A DNA stretch of 64,000 nucleotides from Alphaproteobacteria bacterium (GTDB lineage Bacteria > Pseudomonadota > Alphaproteobacteria > Micavibrionales > Micavibrionaceae), in contig JAJRSA010000013.1 in NCBI GenBank assembly GCA_024279035.1, positions 155,889 through 219,888 on the forward strand, written 5' to 3'. Under the pieces are notes generated by a model that saw only the letters and a program-made list of their open reading frames with translations, was not told the DNA's origin and searched no databases. Below are positions 35,004 to 43,581 of the stretch, piece after piece. Each line of letters starts with the position of its first letter. Position 1 is the first letter of the stretch. The position numbers were made by a program, and so were the translations under genes.

Positions 35004-35483
35004 ATGGGTGCTTTAACAAGTGGTCTGACGACTGTTTTACCTATTTTAAAAACAGTAACGGGAATTGCCAATACTCTAGGAGGGTTTACCAGCCAACGGC
35101 GCAAACAAGATAGCGCTTTGGATCAATTGCAAGCCACGCAAGCCGAGCGCTTGCGTCAAACGCAAGAGGATGCCAGCTTGCGCAAAGATCAAATTCAAGC
35201 GACTGCCGAGAACGCCGAAGCGGCTCGTAAAAAAGCCCTTAAGCGGGCTGTTGCGCGTCAACGGACTCGGTTTGGATCTCAAGGGATCAGTACAAGCGGA
35301 GGATCTGGGCAGGCAATTTTACTCGGGCTCTTTGAGGAGAGCGATGAAGATCGCGCCCAACGAGACCGTTTGGATGGGGTGAGAACACATATCCTCGATC
35401 AAAATGTAAACCAGCTCCAACGCTTGAATGTTTTGCAGGCGAGTCAATTGGCAGAGAGACAGAGATTTTCTAGGCTGTTTTGA
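35004..35483 (+). CDS. Phage internal virion-like protein (gp14-like position)
   Basis: 159 aa. A Gly-rich hydrophobic N-terminus (TSGLTTVLPILKTVTGIANTLGG) followed by a long Gln/Arg/Ala-rich coiled coil (LQATQAERLRQTQED) and GSQGISTSGGSGQAIL. Proteins of this make-up lie between nozzle and tail-fibre genes in related prophages and correspond by position to the small T7 ejection protein gp14. The large ejection proteins gp15/gp16 have no counterpart here. AAAGGAGAAAAAT precedes the ATG. Confidence 0.6.
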   Translation: MGALTSGLTTVLPILKTVTGIANTLGGFTSQRRKQDSALDQLQATQAERLRQTQEDASLRKDQIQATAENAEAARKKALKRAVARQRTRFGSQGISTSGGSGQAILLGLFEESDEDRAQRDRLDGVRTHILDQNVNQLQRLNVLQASQLAERQRFSRLF

Positions 35484-35627
35484 ATCACTAAGGCACAAAG
35501 ACATCAAGAAGAAGGAGATGTTTTTCAAATCATCTAAATGTTTATGGTTCGTTGTGACATGGTCTGTCAATCACTGGCTCTTGAAAAAACAACTAAAAAT
35601 ATGTCAACCATTAAGTTACTTTTTTTT

Positions 35628-35707
35628 ACCACAGATGAACACAGATACACACGGATAAGAGTTTTCTTCAAAATAAACATCCGTGTGTATCTGTGTTTAT
35701 CTGTGGT
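35628..35707. repeat. 29-bp inverted repeat of the ACCACAGATGAACACAGAT type
   Basis: Arms 35628-35656 and 35679-35707 are inverted copies with one mismatch around a 22-base loop. The phrase is a well-known intergenic repeat in unrelated bacteria. A degenerate relative lies at 33914-33964. The rest of the gap 35484-35627 shows no gene. Confidence 0.8.
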
Positions 35708-35731
35708 TTTTTAAAAAAGGCCCTCACCCAA

Positions 35732-35760
35732 CCCTCTCCCTGAAAGGAGAGGGTTTTTAT
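35732..35760 (+). terminator. Terminator-like hairpin before the tail-fibre gene
   Basis: CCCTCTCC and GGAGAGGG pair around a six-base loop, followed by a T-rich tract. It probably ends the internal-protein transcript. Confidence 0.6.
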
Positions 35761-35787
35761 TTATCTCTAACATTTAAAGGAGCCCCC

Positions 35788-37812
35788 ATGCTTGAGCATA
35801 TCAAAGTGCCTGATATCGTGCCGATTGTGCGCTATTTGGCGAATGGAACAGAGACTCTGTTCACCTATCCCTTTCCGATTTTTGCGAGTGAGGATTTGCA
35901 GATCTTTTTTGATGGAGCGTTACAAAATAGTGGGTTTACCGTTTTGAATGCAGGACAAACATCTGGCGGAGAAGTGCAATTTACGACAGCTCCTGTGAGT
36001 GGTGTGATTGTGACGTTAGAGCGTCGTTTGCCGTTGGAGCGGATTACGGATTTTCTGGAGGGTGGTGATTTCTCGGCGCAAGCCATCAATAACGAACTCG
36101 ATTATCTCACAGGCTCGATCCAGCAAATCTCTAGCGATCAAGCAGGGATGTTGCGCTTTGATAAGAGTGAAACGTTGGGGAAATCCACCTTGCCCACACG
36201 AGCACAGCGCGCCAATCAAGCGCTGGGGTTTGATGGGAATGGAGATCCTGTCCCCATATCTTTGAGCGGCGCCATGGCGTCGCCTGATTTCACAGCGACA
36301 GGCGTGGGGGCTGTGGCGCGTACGACGCATGATAAATTTTCTGATATGGTGTCGATTAAAGACTTTGGCGCGGTGGGGGATGGGTTGACCGATGATACGC
36401 TTGCCATTCAACAAGCGCTGTCTAGCCATCAAAGTATCTTTGTCCCCAATGGCACATATATTGTCTCTGCGCCGATTGTATTAAGTGAGCGTCAAACCAT
36501 GATTGGGGCAGGGCAACGCGCGGTGATTCAAGCCAGTGGAGCAGGCTTTGCGGTCATTGAGATGGTCTCGGACTATATCACGCTCTCAACCTTGCGTATT
36601 GAGCAGGGGGATATCGGGCTGAAGCTCTATGGACGAGATCGTCCGTGCGTTCAAAATAGCATTTCAGATGTGACAATTTGGCAAGCGGGGACGGGGATAC
36701 AACTCGATGGCTATATTGATACGAATTTGCCCTGTTACTGGAATAATTTTGATCGCGTGTTGGTGGCGCAACCATCACTGCACGGGATTCATTTGATGAG
36801 GTCTGGCGCAGGAGACACCCCCAATGCGAATAAGTTTCATGCGTGTCGGGTCTATTCTTTGGGGGCTGATATTTCGGGCTCGGGGATTTATGTGGAGCAA
36901 GGACGTTTTAATAACTCTTTTCTGGATTGTGAAGTGAATGTCAAAGGGACGGCTCAAGCCTGTTTTCATGTCGGAGCGTTCTCGGATAAGACATTGTTTG
37001 TAAATCCTTATGCCGAGTCAAACAATCAAGTGCCTAATATTAAGCTTGAGGCAGGTTCGATTGAAACGTCAATTTTTAATCTGCTCTCGGTGAGTGATGG
37101 CGCGGCAATTTGGGATCTCTCGGGCGGAGAATATACGGCCTATAATGCAGGGTTTCCGCATAAAAATAGATTGCAACGGACAAGTGTCACGGATCTCACC
37201 ACAACGCTCAATCGCTTTGACACAGAGTTTTTGGATAGCAGTGGTGTGGTGGATTTAGACTTGTCTCATACTGTGCATTTGGTCTCAAGCTTTGGAGGGG
37301 ATTTGGAACTGCGCTTGCCTCTGGCGAGTGATGCCGTGGGATGTGAAATTACGATCAAGAAAATTGATACGTCCAAAAATCTTGTGACGATTTCTGAGCA
37401 GGGGGGAGGGAATGGCCCTGATCGCGCGCCGTTCTTTTTGGGCGGACAATATGATTTTGTGACCATGGTCTCGAATGGCGCAGAATGGTTTGTCATTAGT
37501 TCTAATCGTATGGCAGGCAATACACGCTTTTATGACGGGACAGGCTTTTACGATATTGATATGGCGGTGGACACCTATTTCTTATCAAGTTTTGGTGGCG
37601 TATTAGAAGCCCGTCTCCCTCCTGCCAATGCGGCCGAGGCCATAGGGCGGACGATCACGATTAAAAAAACGGATGTCTCCAGTAACGTGATTACAGTGAG
37701 TGAGCAAGGCGGCAGTGGCCCTGATGGGTTTGCGCAACCGTTGAACAGTCAGTACAACACGATTAGTGTGGTGTCAGATGGCGGGCAGTGGTTCATTGTG
37801 TCTAAGTTTTAG
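35788..37812 (+). CDS. Tail fibre/tailspike with T7-type N-terminus and pectate-lyase-like beta-helix
   Basis: 674 aa from the ATG at 35788 (AAAGGAG six bases upstream). Residues 1-120 resemble the T7 tail-fibre attachment domain (YLANGTETLFTYPFPIFASE, LPLERITDFLEGGDFSAQAI). A short linker leads to IKDFGAVGDGLTDDTLAIQQAL (about 190-210), the start of a Pectate_lyase_3 right-handed beta-helix as in capsule-degrading tailspikes. The C-terminus carries two tandem copies of an about 100-residue beta module (LSSFGG-x-LE-x-RLP, EITIKK and TVSEQGG). It binds and perhaps cleaves surface polysaccharide; the catalytic residues cannot be placed. Confidence 0.85.
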   Translation: MLEHIKVPDIVPIVRYLANGTETLFTYPFPIFASEDLQIFFDGALQNSGFTVLNAGQTSGGEVQFTTAPVSGVIVTLERRLPLERITDFLEGGDFSAQAINNELDYLTGSIQQISSDQAGMLRFDKSETLGKSTLPTRAQRANQALGFDGNGDPVPISLSGAMASPDFTATGVGAVARTTHDKFSDMVSIKDFGAVGDGLTDDTLAIQQALSSHQSIFVPNGTYIVSAPIVLSERQTMIGAGQRAVIQASGAGFAVIEMVSDYITLSTLRIEQGDIGLKLYGRDRPCVQNSISDVTIWQAGTGIQLDGYIDTNLPCYWNNFDRVLVAQPSLHGIHLMRSGAGDTPNANKFHACRVYSLGADISGSGIYVEQGRFNNSFLDCEVNVKGTAQACFHVGAFSDKTLFVNPYAESNNQVPNIKLEAGSIETSIFNLLSVSDGAAIWDLSGGEYTAYNAGFPHKNRLQRTSVTDLTTTLNRFDTEFLDSSGVVDLDLSHTVHLVSSFGGDLELRLPLASDAVGCEITIKKIDTSKNLVTISEQGGGNGPDRAPFFLGGQYDFVTMVSNGAEWFVISSNRMAGNTRFYDGTGFYDIDMAVDTYFLSSFGGVLEARLPPANAAEAIGRTITIKKTDVSSNVITVSEQGGSGPDGFAQPLNSQYNTISVVSDGGQWFIVSKF

Positions 37813-37869
37813 TCATTGATGTGTTGTCTTTCTTTTGTGTTTATAGAGACTGTTGAGGTACACTAAAGA

Positions 37870-39171
37870 ATGATCTCTGATATCGTCATGCTTATCTGTA
37901 TTCCTGTGTTTTTGTTTATGATTGTGCTCTTTCATGAGTTTGGTCATTTTGTGCTGGCGCGGATCTTTGGGGTGAAGATTGATGCGCTCTCTCTGGGGTA
38001 TGGGAAAGTCGTGTGGGAAAGATATTCTCCGAACAAATATACGCGCTGGCGGATACGACAATACCCGATTGCAGGACGTGTGACTCTCAACCATCAAGAT
38101 TTTGAGGCGTTATCTTTTTTCAAACAAGTTTTAGTGATTATGGCAGGGCCTGTGTTTAATGTGATTTTGCCCTTTCTCTTGATGTTTTTCGCCTTCTTAC
38201 TCATTGGTCAGCCCTCTAAGCCGCCTGTCTTAACAGGCATTAAAATTGGAGAAGTTGGAGAGCAGGCAGGCTTGAAAGTCGGAGATGTTATTTTAGAGAT
38301 TAATGGGATCCCTGTCATTGATTATGAGCAGATCATGGACATTAAAGGAAAGCTTCCGCCTGTTGAGCTGAGCTTAAAAATTGGACGGGGAGAGAATATT
38401 GTAGATATTGCGCTGACCCCCACCCACGATGAGTATGTGGATATTAAGGGGATTAAGCGCTCTCATGGTGTGATGGGTGCTTTTGCCCACCACACACCTC
38501 TTTGGTTAAAACATATTGTGAAGATCAATGAAATTGAGGTCAAAGATAAGGATCATGCCAGAGCGCTTGTGATCGCAGCGTTTGATCAAGACATTATCTT
38601 GACCCTTGAGACCGCAGACAATAGAGATAATGCCTACACCACACGCATTCACTCAAAGCTTAACCAACATTTGTTTGATGAGGATCATAAGCACTATAAG
38701 AAATTCTATTTGGGAGAGATTGGGGATAATTTTTATCATCGCTTATCACTCTTTGAAAGTGCATCTCTTGCTGGTAAAACAGCGACAAGAATGTTTATGA
38801 ATATCGTGAAACTCCCCGCACAAGTTTTTCCGATTGACGGAAGTAAGCTCAAGACTAAAAATCCTGTGAAGGACGAGGACACCGCGGTTCAAAATTTTGT
38901 GTTTCGGAGTGCTTTTTTCATGAGCATCATGTCGATTGTCATCGGGTTTATTAACTTAATCCCTCTGCCTCATTTCGATGGCGGACAGCTCTTGCTCTTG
39001 AGTGCGCAGAAATGTACGAGGAGACCTCTGACGCCAAAGAACAACGCGATGATTATTATGGTCGCGCTGTTTACGCTCTATGGCGCAATGATGGCCGTCA
39101 ACTTCACCAAACTCCCCCTCTATTTCGAGGCGAAGATTGAGGCTGTGACGGAGTGGTGGGCGAAGCGTTAG
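37870..39171 (+). CDS. M50 site-2-type intramembrane zinc metalloprotease with PDZ domain
   Basis: 433 aa. RseP-like: zinc motif FHEFGHF in the first membrane helix (about 21-27), a MAGPVFNVILPFLLMFF second helix, a PDZ domain (IGEVGEQAGLKVGDVILEINGIP, about 115-180) and the C-terminal LIPLPHFDGGQLL supplying the third zinc ligand. These enzymes cut membrane-embedded substrates such as anti-sigma factors. All catalytic residues are present, so it should be active. Unusually, it sits between tail-fibre and terminase genes rather than next to dxr/bamA, so it may be a paralogue carried as cargo. Confidence 0.88.
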   Translation: MISDIVMLICIPVFLFMIVLFHEFGHFVLARIFGVKIDALSLGYGKVVWERYSPNKYTRWRIRQYPIAGRVTLNHQDFEALSFFKQVLVIMAGPVFNVILPFLLMFFAFLLIGQPSKPPVLTGIKIGEVGEQAGLKVGDVILEINGIPVIDYEQIMDIKGKLPPVELSLKIGRGENIVDIALTPTHDEYVDIKGIKRSHGVMGAFAHHTPLWLKHIVKINEIEVKDKDHARALVIAAFDQDIILTLETADNRDNAYTTRIHSKLNQHLFDEDHKHYKKFYLGEIGDNFYHRLSLFESASLAGKTATRMFMNIVKLPAQVFPIDGSKLKTKNPVKDEDTAVQNFVFRSAFFMSIMSIVIGFINLIPLPHFDGGQLLLLSAQKCTRRPLTPKNNAMIIMVALFTLYGAMMAVNFTKLPLYFEAKIEAVTEWWAKR

Positions 39172-39231
39172 GCTTGATAGGCAAGACGCACAATTGGATA
39201 TTCTGTGGTTCAATGTTTATAGGTCTATCTC

Positions 39232-39299
39232 GTCATCCTGAACTTGTTTCAGGATCTGGTGAATAGAGGCTTGAGATCCTGAAACAAGTTCAGGATGAC
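39232..39299. repeat. Palindromic intergenic repeat, fourth copy
   Basis: Arms 39232-39256 and 39275-39299 repeat the 25-base unit of 3988-4055 with a different loop. Lies after the M50 protease gene. Confidence 0.85.
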
Positions 39300-39378
39300 G
39301 GCGTTGTATTCTTAATTAATGAGCATAAAAAACTTTGCGTCCCATAAAAACCTCAACCCCATAAGGAGTATGATAGCT

Positions 39379-39708
39379 ATGTCTGATGAAATTATAAAAG
39401 TAAGTGGTGAATGGATTGATATCTTCTTGCCAGAGGCCTTGGGGAAAGCGCTCTATTCCTATCAGGAATTTATGGAGCAAGAGATTCCCACAGACGTGAA
39501 AGGCTTCTCCGCCCACCATGCCGCCGCTAAAGTGGCGATTGCACATGTGGAGCTCCTTGTGAAGCTCGGGAAATCCGTAGACCGCTCAAAAGACCCCCAA
39601 GACAGTCAGGCCACAGCCCTCATGCTCTCCAAAGCCGAAACAGAACTGCTAGGCTATAAATCTCGCCAAGATGTATGGGAACAGGAGGGGGAGGAAGAAT
39701 TATCTTGA
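39379..39708 (+). CDS. Small phage protein in the terminase-small-subunit position
   Basis: 109 aa from the ATG at 39379 with AAGGAG ten bases upstream (an ATG at 39370 is too close to that site). Helical and charged: AAAKVAIAHVELLVKLGKSV and DSQATALMLSKAETELLGYK. In T7 the small terminase gene lies between tail fibre and large terminase, and this is the best candidate by order. I recognise no domain, so this is inference. Confidence 0.5.
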   Translation: MSDEIIKVSGEWIDIFLPEALGKALYSYQEFMEQEIPTDVKGFSAHHAAAKVAIAHVELLVKLGKSVDRSKDPQDSQATALMLSKAETELLGYKSRQDVWEQEGEEELS

Positions 39709-39734
39709 CATATATTGAAATGTTTTTATATGGT
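39705..39734 (+). promoter_or_regulatory. Possible promoter for the 39771 gene
   Basis: TTGACA at 39705-39710, an 18-base spacer and TATGGT. It overlaps the stop of the upstream gene. Confidence 0.4.
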
Positions 39735-39770
39735 GTGCTCTTATAACCATAAAAATAGAGTGTGTCCCAT

Positions 39771-40523
39771 ATGACTAAATTGTTTCCATCATTCCTGTCT
39801 ACTGAATATGAGTCTTTAGAGATAACAGAGCGTTGGAATTCTCTTATAGACATTATGAATTTCTTGCAATCGGAATACGACAATGAAAATTGGTTTACGA
39901 CTATGGAGCATTTACAGAGACAGGGTGTTTTTGATACGGATGGACAACACCCATTTTTTAAGAGTCTGTGTAAGATTGTTTCTAAAATATATAATGTTCA
40001 TTTGGAGAATCTTACGCCTCAAGATATGGCTCGTGTTGAGAGGGTCTATGCTTGTAAGGGAGAAGAATTGGAATGCTGTAATGTTAAAACTCAAATGGAT
40101 ATTATACAATATTTACTTAATGAGGGTGAGAGTATTGATCAGGAGTTAAGCTATCTGGATTATGATATGGAGGAGTTAAAGAATTATAGCACGTTAGAGA
40201 CGTGGAAAATTGAAAATATTCAGCAGAGATATCAACGTATTATCTCTCGTCAAAAAGAGACAGGCTTTGATTTAACGCCAGAGATGATTGAACACAATGC
40301 TCTGGAGACTACTATGGCTGTGATGGAGATGGATCTTGGGTTTTTAGCGTATGCTTTGTGTCATCAAGATGATGGCGTAGAAAGTAAGAAAGAGTTCATT
40401 AATGCAATTATGGGGACTGTAAAAATATGTTTTGAGGAAGCCTGTTTCCATGTTCAGTCTATGTTTGTCGAGACTGAACAAAATATGAGGACTCAAACTG
40501 GCATGACTCAGGTCTTGCACTAA
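39771..40523 (+). CDS. Hypothetical protein of 250 aa, AT-rich insertion before the terminase
   Basis: Acidic, helical, no membrane segment or signal peptide. A Cys-rich spot VYACKGEELECCNVKTQ lies near residue 92, and helices rich in Met/Glu follow (METTMAVMEMDLGFLAYAL-like). No family recognised. Its composition is clearly more AT-rich than the terminase gene, and it may have its own promoter, both typical of accessory (moron) genes. The in-frame GTG at 39762 is a possible alternative start. Confidence 0.5.
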   Translation: MTKLFPSFLSTEYESLEITERWNSLIDIMNFLQSEYDNENWFTTMEHLQRQGVFDTDGQHPFFKSLCKIVSKIYNVHLENLTPQDMARVERVYACKGEELECCNVKTQMDIIQYLLNEGESIDQELSYLDYDMEELKNYSTLETWKIENIQQRYQRIISRQKETGFDLTPEMIEHNALETTMAVMEMDLGFLAYALCHQDDGVESKKEFINAIMGTVKICFEEACFHVQSMFVETEQNMRTQTGMTQVLH

Positions 40524-40600
40524 GGCCTTGTTTTTTTTCACACCCTTCCTGTACAGGTAGGACACTATATTTTTTATCTTAACATCAATGGAGATCTCTC

Positions 40601-42073
40601 ATGAAACACGCTTCGTTTTCAGTGTTTGTGTCTGTGTGGAATCAGATACAGGGCTATAAAACCCCCCGTGTGCATTTTCAGATTGCGGAGTGGTTGGAGG
40701 AAGCGTGGGTCTCGGGGGATCGACATTTGTTGTTGATGGCGTTTCGTGCCTGTGGGAAGTCAACATTGGTGGCGTTGTTTGTGGCGTGGGTACTTTATCG
40801 TGATCCGAATATGCGTATTCTTATTCTCTCTGCCGAGAGTGATCTGGCGTCTAAAATGGTGGGTAATATTCGGCGTATTCTTGAAAGACATCCTTTGACG
40901 CAGGGCTTGAAACCGCGTGTGCCTACGCAATGGAGCGGAGATCGTTTAACCATAGAGCGCACACGTGACTCGCGCGATCCCTCTGTCCTTGCGCGCGGTG
41001 TAACCTCTAATATCACAGGAAGTCGGGCGGATTTGATTATTTGTGATGATGTCGAAGTGCCCAATACGTGTGACAGTGCAGATAAGCGCGAGAATTTGCG
41101 TCTGCGGTTGAACGAAACGCCTTTTATCCTCGTGCCCAATGGGACAATGCTCTATGTCGGGACACCGCACAGCTATTTCTCTTTGTATGCCGATAAACCC
41201 CGTGAGGAAATTGGAGAAGAACGTGTGTTTCTTGAGGGCTATACGCGCCTTAAAATCCCTGTCCTCACGGATGAGGGGGAGAGTGTCTGGCCCGAACGGT
41301 TTTCACTCGATGAGATTGCAGATCAACGCCTGAAAGCGGGGCCCAACAAATTCCAAAGCCAGATGATGCTCGAGCCGATTAATATTTTAGACGGTCATCT
41401 CGACCCCACGCTCTTGCAGTTTTACCATGACGATCTTGTCTATAGCGAAGCCCAGACACGCCCTGTCTTACATATAGGCACCACACAGATGGTTTCGGCC
41501 TCAGCATGGTGGGATCCTGCGTTTGGGGGGAAGGGCGGAGATAATAGCGTGGTCGCCATTGTCTTTTCAGATGCGGAGGGCAATAAATATATACATTCTG
41601 TATCGTATCTTAAAATAGATGAGCATTCAGAAGAAGATGAGGCGACACAACAATGTCGTGCGGTTGTGGGGTTGATGCAAGAATTCTATGTGCCGTCTGT
41701 GGCGCTAGAGATCAATGGGTTGGGCAAGTTCCTCCCCTCGATCCTGCGCCGAGAATTAGCAAAATCTCATGTGAACTGCGCCGTCCTTGAGATGAGTAGT
41801 CGCCGTGCGAAAGAACTCCGCATTTTGGAGGCTTTTGATGCGCCCATGGCGGCGCGCTCACTCTCTATTCATCGCACAGTGAGCAAAACACCGTTCCTTA
41901 CCGAAATGCAAGAATGGCAACCCAAAAAAACAAACACGTATGATGATGGACTGGATGCCGTAGCTGGCGCTTTGTCGCTCGAACCCGTGCGTATGAAGCG
42001 TGTGTATAGCGGAGGAGGGATGGGATGGGGCACTGGAGGGCAGACACATAAGGCGAAGACCGTTTTGGAGTGA
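40601..42073 (+). CDS. Terminase large subunit (T7 gp19-like DNA-packaging motor)
   Basis: 490 aa. ATPase: Walker A variant MAFRACGKST near residue 47, Walker B DLIICDDVEVP near 145, and the coupling motif LYVGTPHSY. Nuclease: WWDPAFGGKGGDNS supplies the first catalytic Asp, VALEINGLG the second site, and NTYDDGLDAVAGAL the third. It pumps DNA into the prohead through the portal encoded 20 kb upstream. All motifs are intact. Confidence 0.92.
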   Translation: MKHASFSVFVSVWNQIQGYKTPRVHFQIAEWLEEAWVSGDRHLLLMAFRACGKSTLVALFVAWVLYRDPNMRILILSAESDLASKMVGNIRRILERHPLTQGLKPRVPTQWSGDRLTIERTRDSRDPSVLARGVTSNITGSRADLIICDDVEVPNTCDSADKRENLRLRLNETPFILVPNGTMLYVGTPHSYFSLYADKPREEIGEERVFLEGYTRLKIPVLTDEGESVWPERFSLDEIADQRLKAGPNKFQSQMMLEPINILDGHLDPTLLQFYHDDLVYSEAQTRPVLHIGTTQMVSASAWWDPAFGGKGGDNSVVAIVFSDAEGNKYIHSVSYLKIDEHSEEDEATQQCRAVVGLMQEFYVPSVALEINGLGKFLPSILRRELAKSHVNCAVLEMSSRRAKELRILEAFDAPMAARSLSIHRTVSKTPFLTEMQEWQPKKTNTYDDGLDAVAGALSLEPVRMKRVYSGGGMGWGTGGQTHKAKTVLE

Positions 42074-42078
42074 ATGCA

Positions 42079-42107
42079 TTGACATACAAACAAAACTATG
42101 AAATATA
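42079..42107 (+). promoter_or_regulatory. Possible promoter for the Crp/Fnr-like gene
   Basis: TTGACA at 42079-42084, a 17-base spacer and AATATA, immediately after the terminase stop. Confidence 0.4.
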
Positions 42108-42149
42108 TGGTAAATTATTTTCAAGTCTATGCTGTGTAAAGGAAAAACT

Positions 42150-42953
42150 ATGCCATCTCATTCCAATCCTGAATTCCCTTGGCTTCTTGCTCAAAAATTC
42201 CCCATTTTTTCTAATCTGGATGATAAATTATGGGAGAGAATTCAAAAAGAATCAGAGCTGAGAAGACTTTCTAAGGGCTTCTGTGATCAATCCCTTTTGA
42301 GCCCTATCTCTCGTATAAAAATAGTGGGGCCAGACTCAGCTCTCCGTGTTACAAAAGAAATCGAATTTCAAGATAAGACGAGGACACAATTAAAAATCCT
42401 TGGGCCTGGGGACGCTTTAAACCTCTCTGCACTATTTGAAGAGGACTCTGTCTCAGATGTTATAGTGAAGGCTTATGGGGATAATACGCGTCTCATAGAA
42501 TATCCTCTTATAGCCTTTAAAAAGCTCTTAACCGAGCACCCAAGCATGTTGCTTAAGGTCGCACAGTGTTTTTCACAGGCCTGCGCATATGAAGAGAGTC
42601 TGAGGGAGGCTTCATCTTTTGCAAGCTGTGGAAATGAATCTCAGGTTGCATTTTGTTTGAAGAATTTGTCTGAAAAAATAGGAAAACCTGTGAATGTGAA
42701 AGTAGGGGAAGTTTCAGAGAATTTCTTCTTGATAAACAAAATGACAAGAATAAATATTTCTGAAATAATTGGATGCACTAGAGAGATGGCAGGTCAATCA
42801 TTAAAAAATTTGGCTAAAGCAGGACATATTCTAACTCAAGAAGAAAAGGAAAAATCCGATTTAACGACAAGAGACATCGTTATAAGACCTTCCCTCTTTC
42901 AAGCCTATGATTTAGATAAATTATCAGCGAGAACACTCTCTCTTAATTTATAG
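42150..42953 (+). CDS. Crp/Fnr-like transcription factor with degenerate sensor domain
   Basis: 267 aa from the ATG at 42150 with AAGGAAAA in front. The N-terminal half keeps the order of a cyclic-nucleotide-binding jelly roll (FPIFSNLDDKLWERIQKESE, LGPGDALNLSALFEED) but lacks a clear RxA/S phosphate-binding cassette, so it may not bind cAMP. The C-terminal MTRINISEIIGCTREMAGQS and LAKAGHI are a Crp-type winged helix-turn-helix. It lies between the terminase and lysis genes and may be the only regulator of the cluster. AT-rich; probably driven by the promoter at 42079. Confidence 0.65.
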   Translation: MPSHSNPEFPWLLAQKFPIFSNLDDKLWERIQKESELRRLSKGFCDQSLLSPISRIKIVGPDSALRVTKEIEFQDKTRTQLKILGPGDALNLSALFEEDSVSDVIVKAYGDNTRLIEYPLIAFKKLLTEHPSMLLKVAQCFSQACAYEESLREASSFASCGNESQVAFCLKNLSEKIGKPVNVKVGEVSENFFLINKMTRINISEIIGCTREMAGQSLKNLAKAGHILTQEEKEKSDLTTRDIVIRPSLFQAYDLDKLSARTLSLNL

Positions 42954-43017
42954 AAATAGAAAAAGCTCTCTCCCTTCGGACAGAGGAAAAAAATCAAGAA
43001 CATGACAGGAGGCTCTT

Positions 43018-43305
43018 ATGCCCATAACACTTATGAGTGATCTCAATTGGTGGGTAACGGTGATTGAGATTCCAGCGTTGAGTAGCTTGTTTTGGCTGTT
43101 TTGGCGGAATAAAAACACGGTGGATTGGATGATTCAACAGATCAGACGGGATCTGATGGAGTTTCGAATTGATGTCGCACAATCTTATGCACAAGCCAGT
43201 GATCTCAAAGAGCTAGAGGGGCGAATTACGTCTCATCTTCTGCGCATTGAAGCCAAGCTGGATGTGACGGCTCTGAAAACCGAGGCGTTGAAGGCGCGGA
43301 AGTAA
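43018..43305 (+). CDS. Small phage membrane/coiled-coil protein in the lysis region
   Basis: 95 aa. A single hydrophobic segment (WWVTVIEIPALSSLFWLFW, about 11-29) then a helical region ending in SHLLRIEAKLDVTALKTEAL. AGGAGGCTCTT is an excellent ribosome site. Proteins of this type accompany cell-wall hydrolase and holin genes of alphaproteobacterial prophages; an Rz-like spanin role is possible but not shown. Confidence 0.6.
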   Translation: MPITLMSDLNWWVTVIEIPALSSLFWLFWRNKNTVDWMIQQIRRDLMEFRIDVAQSYAQASDLKELEGRITSHLLRIEAKLDVTALKTEALKARK

Positions 43306-43320
43306 AGTGCCGTGCTTTAT

Positions 43321-43450
43321 ATGCGTTCAGACGCCACGCAGGCTTCGCCCCATGTGGGGCGGAGACACGGTCGTGTCTCTTTGTAGAGGCGTTCAGACGC
43401 CACGCAGGCTTCACTCCATGCGGAGTGGAGACACAGTCGTGTCTCTTGTA
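43321..43450 (-). repeat. Three-hairpin elements, two tandem reversed copies (10a, 10b)
   Basis: Read on the minus strand each has GAGACAC-GACN-GTGTCTC, then CGCCCC-ACAT-GGGGCG (10a) or CACTCC-GCAT-GGAGTG (10b), then GAA and the core GCCTGCGTGGCGTCTGAAC. The stems differ from those at 24116-25916 at nearly every position yet still pair. Confidence 0.82.
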
Positions 43451-43479
43451 ACACCCTTATCCACCCCTCCTCCTCCTTC

Positions 43480-43555
43480 ATTGTCATACCCGCGAAGGCG
43501 GGTATCCAGCCCATGATAAAGACAGTGGCTTTGCCACTGACATATGGGGGTCTTA
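43480..43555. repeat. Intergenic repeat with CCCGC-GAAG-GCGGG and CAGTGGC/GCCACTG hairpins
   Basis: The sequence from acccgcgaaggcgggtatcc to ccactgacatatggg matches 53401-53485 in plan: a GAAG-loop hairpin, then aaagacagtggct and ccactgacat-tgg. Both stems pair in each copy with different bases. Confidence 0.7.
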
Positions 43556-43581
43556 AATTTAAACCAAGAAAAGGAAATAAC

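Noticed and set aside
37870-39171. Canonical rseP locus
   Set aside because: Neighbours are phage genes and no dxr, cdsA or bamA is adjacent, so it is called only M50 family.
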